This document shows positions 62,533 through 64,000 of a stretch of 64,000 nt of DNA, in pieces; position 1 is the stretch's first letter; each line of letters starts with the position of its first letter. The notes beneath the pieces are model-generated. The model did no database searches, was not told the DNA's origin, and worked only from the letters and a program-made list of their open reading frames with translations. The stretch is from the NCBI RefSeq assembly GCF_023573145.1, contig NZ_CP097635.1, positions 1,984,001 through 2,048,000 of the forward strand, read 5' to 3'. Position numbers and translations under genes: made by a program. Source of the stretch: Aquincola tertiaricarbonis. GTDB lineage: Bacteria > Pseudomonadota > Gammaproteobacteria > Burkholderiales > Burkholderiaceae_C.

Positions 62533-63869
62533 CGAAAGTGCCGGTTGGGCACCCGCGCCAGCCCCAGGTGCTCGCGCAGCGTGCGGCCCTCATAGGCGCG
62601 GCGGAACAGGCCGCGGCGCTGCAGCTCGGGCACCACCAGCTGCGTGAAGTCGTCCAGCCCGCCTGGCGTGCTGCTGAACATCACGTTGAAGCCGTCGGCC
62701 GCACCGGTGGAGAACCAGTGCTCGAAGTCGTCGGCGATGGCCTGCGGCGTGCCCACCAGCATGCGGTGGCCGCCGGCGCTCCAGCGGGTGTAGAGCTGCT
62801 GCACCGTCGGCCGCTCCTTGCGTATCCAGTCCACCAGCAGCTTCTGACGGCTCTGGTGGCTGTTGGTCAGCGGAATCTCATCGGGCAGTTCCACCCGCGC
62901 ATCCAGCGCCAGCCGGGTGAGGTCGATGCCCAGGCTGGCATAGCTGCTCAGCGCGCGCAGCACCACGTCGGCATCGCGCGCTTGCAGCAGCTCGCCCCAC
63001 TTGTCGTCGGCCTCGGCCTGGCTGCGGCCGATCACCGGCATCACGCCGGGCAGGATGTGGATCTGCTCGGGGCCCCGGCCCAGCGCGGCCGCGCGCTGCT
63101 TGACGTCGGCATAAAACGCCCGGGCCTCGTCGATGTCCTGCGCGGCGGTGTAAAGCATCTCGCCCACGCGGGCGGCCAGGGCCTTGCCGTCTTCGCTGGC
63201 ACCGGCCTGCGAGATCACCGGCCAGCCCTGCAGCGGCCGCGGCGCGTTGAGCGGGCCGCGCACCTGGAAGTGCTGGCCGCGATGGTTGAGCACCCGCAGC
63301 TTGTCGGGGTTGGCCCAACGGCCGCTGGCCTTGTCGGTGACGAAGGCATCGTCGGCCCAGCTGTCCCACAGGCCCGTGACCACGTCGACGAACTCGTGCG
63401 CCCGCTCGTAGCGGGCGCCGTGGTCGCGGTGCGCGTCGAGGTTGAAGTTCTCGCCGCCACCGGTGGAGGTGACCACGTTCCAGCCTGCGCGGCCACCGCT
63501 CAGATGGTCCAGCGAGGCGAAGGCGCGGGCCACGTTGTAGGGCTCGCTGTAGCTGGTGCTCACCGAGCCCACCAGGCCGATGCGCTCGGTGGCCATGGCC
63601 AGGGCCGACAGCAGCACCATCGGTTCCCAGCGCGGGGCCTGCGGGCTCTGGGCCACCGTGGCCGGGTCGGCGGCGGCGAACACGTTGTCGTAGAAGAACA
63701 GCGCGTCGAAACAGGCGGCTTCCAGCTTGCGGGCATAGGACACGTAGCGCTGCACGTTCCAGGCGGCATCGATGTCGGAAGCCGGGTGGCGCCAGCTGTC
63801 GCCTTGCACCGCCGAGCCGGTGAAGTAGGCGCCCAGCTTCAGCTGGCGCCGTGCGGGCACGCCGCTCAT
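62529..63869 (-). CDS. FMNH2-dependent monooxygenase, DszA/NtaA/SnaA family (third)
   Basis: A 446-residue luciferase-fold enzyme: LGAYFTGSAVQGDSWRHP, FASLDHLSGGRAGWNVVTS and VISQAGASEDGKALAA. Its end (LFRRAYEGRTLREHLGLAR) parallels the enzyme at 47082-48434, so the two are paralogues. ATG overlaps the stop of the upstream MetQ-like gene (ATGA), which ties its substrate to that binding protein. Confidence 0.87.
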   Translation of the reverse strand: MSGVPARRQLKLGAYFTGSAVQGDSWRHPASDIDAAWNVQRYVSYARKLEAACFDALFFYDNVFAAADPATVAQSPQAPRWEPMVLLSALAMATERIGLVGSVSTSYSEPYNVARAFASLDHLSGGRAGWNVVTSTGGGENFNLDAHRDHGARYERAHEFVDVVTGLWDSWADDAFVTDKASGRWANPDKLRVLNHRGQHFQVRGPLNAPRPLQGWPVISQAGASEDGKALAARVGEMLYTAAQDIDEARAFYADVKQRAAALGRGPEQIHILPGVMPVIGRSQAEADDKWGELLQARDADVVLRALSSYASLGIDLTRLALDARVELPDEIPLTNSHQSRQKLLVDWIRKERPTVQQLYTRWSAGGHRMLVGTPQAIADDFEHWFSTGAADGFNVMFSSTPGGLDDFTQLVVPELQRRGLFRRAYEGRTLREHLGLARVPNRHFR

Positions 63870-64000
63870 GGCTTGGCCGCCACGCTGGCCGGCTTGAAGT
63901 AGTCGGGCAGGGGGTAGCCCTTCCAGGCCGGGTTGGATTCAAAGGCCTGCTGGAACTGCGGCGATTGGTAGGCGGCCACGAGATCGCGCGCGAACTTCGC
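63866..64000 (-). CDS. MetQ/NlpA-family binding protein, C-terminal end (runs off the window)
   Basis: The last 44 codons of a gene whose start lies beyond the window edge. LVAAYQSPQFQQAFESNP and KGYPLPDYFKP resemble the end of MetQ/NlpA-type proteins. It overlaps the monooxygenase start by 4 bp. A third Met-type binding protein beside a monooxygenase is consistent with the island's pattern. Confidence 0.65.
   Translation of the reverse strand, partial: AKFARDLVAAYQSPQFQQAFESNPAWKGYPLPDYFKPASVAAKP

Overview
The window is very GC-rich DNA (roughly 70%) from a beta-proteobacterium, most likely a Burkholderiales member near Rubrivivax, Ideonella or Piscinibacter. That placement rests on the gene content (TreS-maltokinase fusion, two PEP-CTERM proteins, Burkholderiales-like Ssu, SfnR and LsfA homologues). 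It is inferred from gene families and was not tested by phylogeny. No rRNA, tRNA or CRISPR array was seen.

Layout. Positions 1-15.7 kb are mixed chromosomal genes: the end of treS, a small MscS-like membrane protein, a remnant antitoxin, a thioesterase, an MFS exporter with a lactate 2-monooxygenase-like flavoenzyme, a glycine-zipper protein, an esterase, a TonB receptor/PepSY iron-uptake pair, an outer-membrane barrel, an IclR regulator with a PEP-CTERM protein and a large hydrolase, and a YihY/BrkB protein. From 15.8 to 54.6 kb, and again from 59.3 kb to the end, the window is an organosulfur-scavenging island. It contains ssuEADCB; ssuF-like molbindin with a serine hydrolase and the peroxiredoxin lsfA; the sigma-54 activator sfnR; a sulfur nanocompartment operon (rhodanese, EpsC serine acetyltransferase, XRE regulator, family 2A encapsulin shell, cysteine desulfurase cargo); a mosaic operon of a DszC-like flavoprotein, MetNIQ and a second Ssu-type transporter; DszA/NtaA-type monooxygenases; and a second sulfonate/sulfate-ester operon with a TauD/AtsK dioxygenase and an unusual vanadium-haloperoxidase homologue. 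Between 54.6 and 59.2 kb lie a PEP-CTERM protein, a glycerophosphodiesterase, an intact IS5-family element and a YafJ-like amidotransferase. Three toxin-antitoxin loci or remnants are scattered through the window.

How the genes fit together. The transporters import sulfonates, sulfate esters and possibly sulfones or methionine-like compounds. FMNH2- or 2-oxoglutarate-dependent oxygenases release sulfite or sulfate, EpsC provides O-acetylserine for cysteine synthesis, and the desulfurase packed inside the encapsulin shell takes sulfur from cysteine, presumably for storage.

The most striking regulatory signal is a repeated promoter architecture upstream of about eleven of these units: a GCATA-type half-site, then exactly 25 nt later a -35 box inside TTCGTTGGCC, a 17-18 nt spacer and a TAGGCT-like -10. 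In six cases the -10 lies only 6-9 nt before the start codon, which predicts leaderless mRNAs. It is not seen before the non-sulfur genes of the window. Another notable signal is a REP-like hairpin element with compensatory stem changes, found once between convergent genes and once inserted in frame inside a substrate-binding-protein gene.
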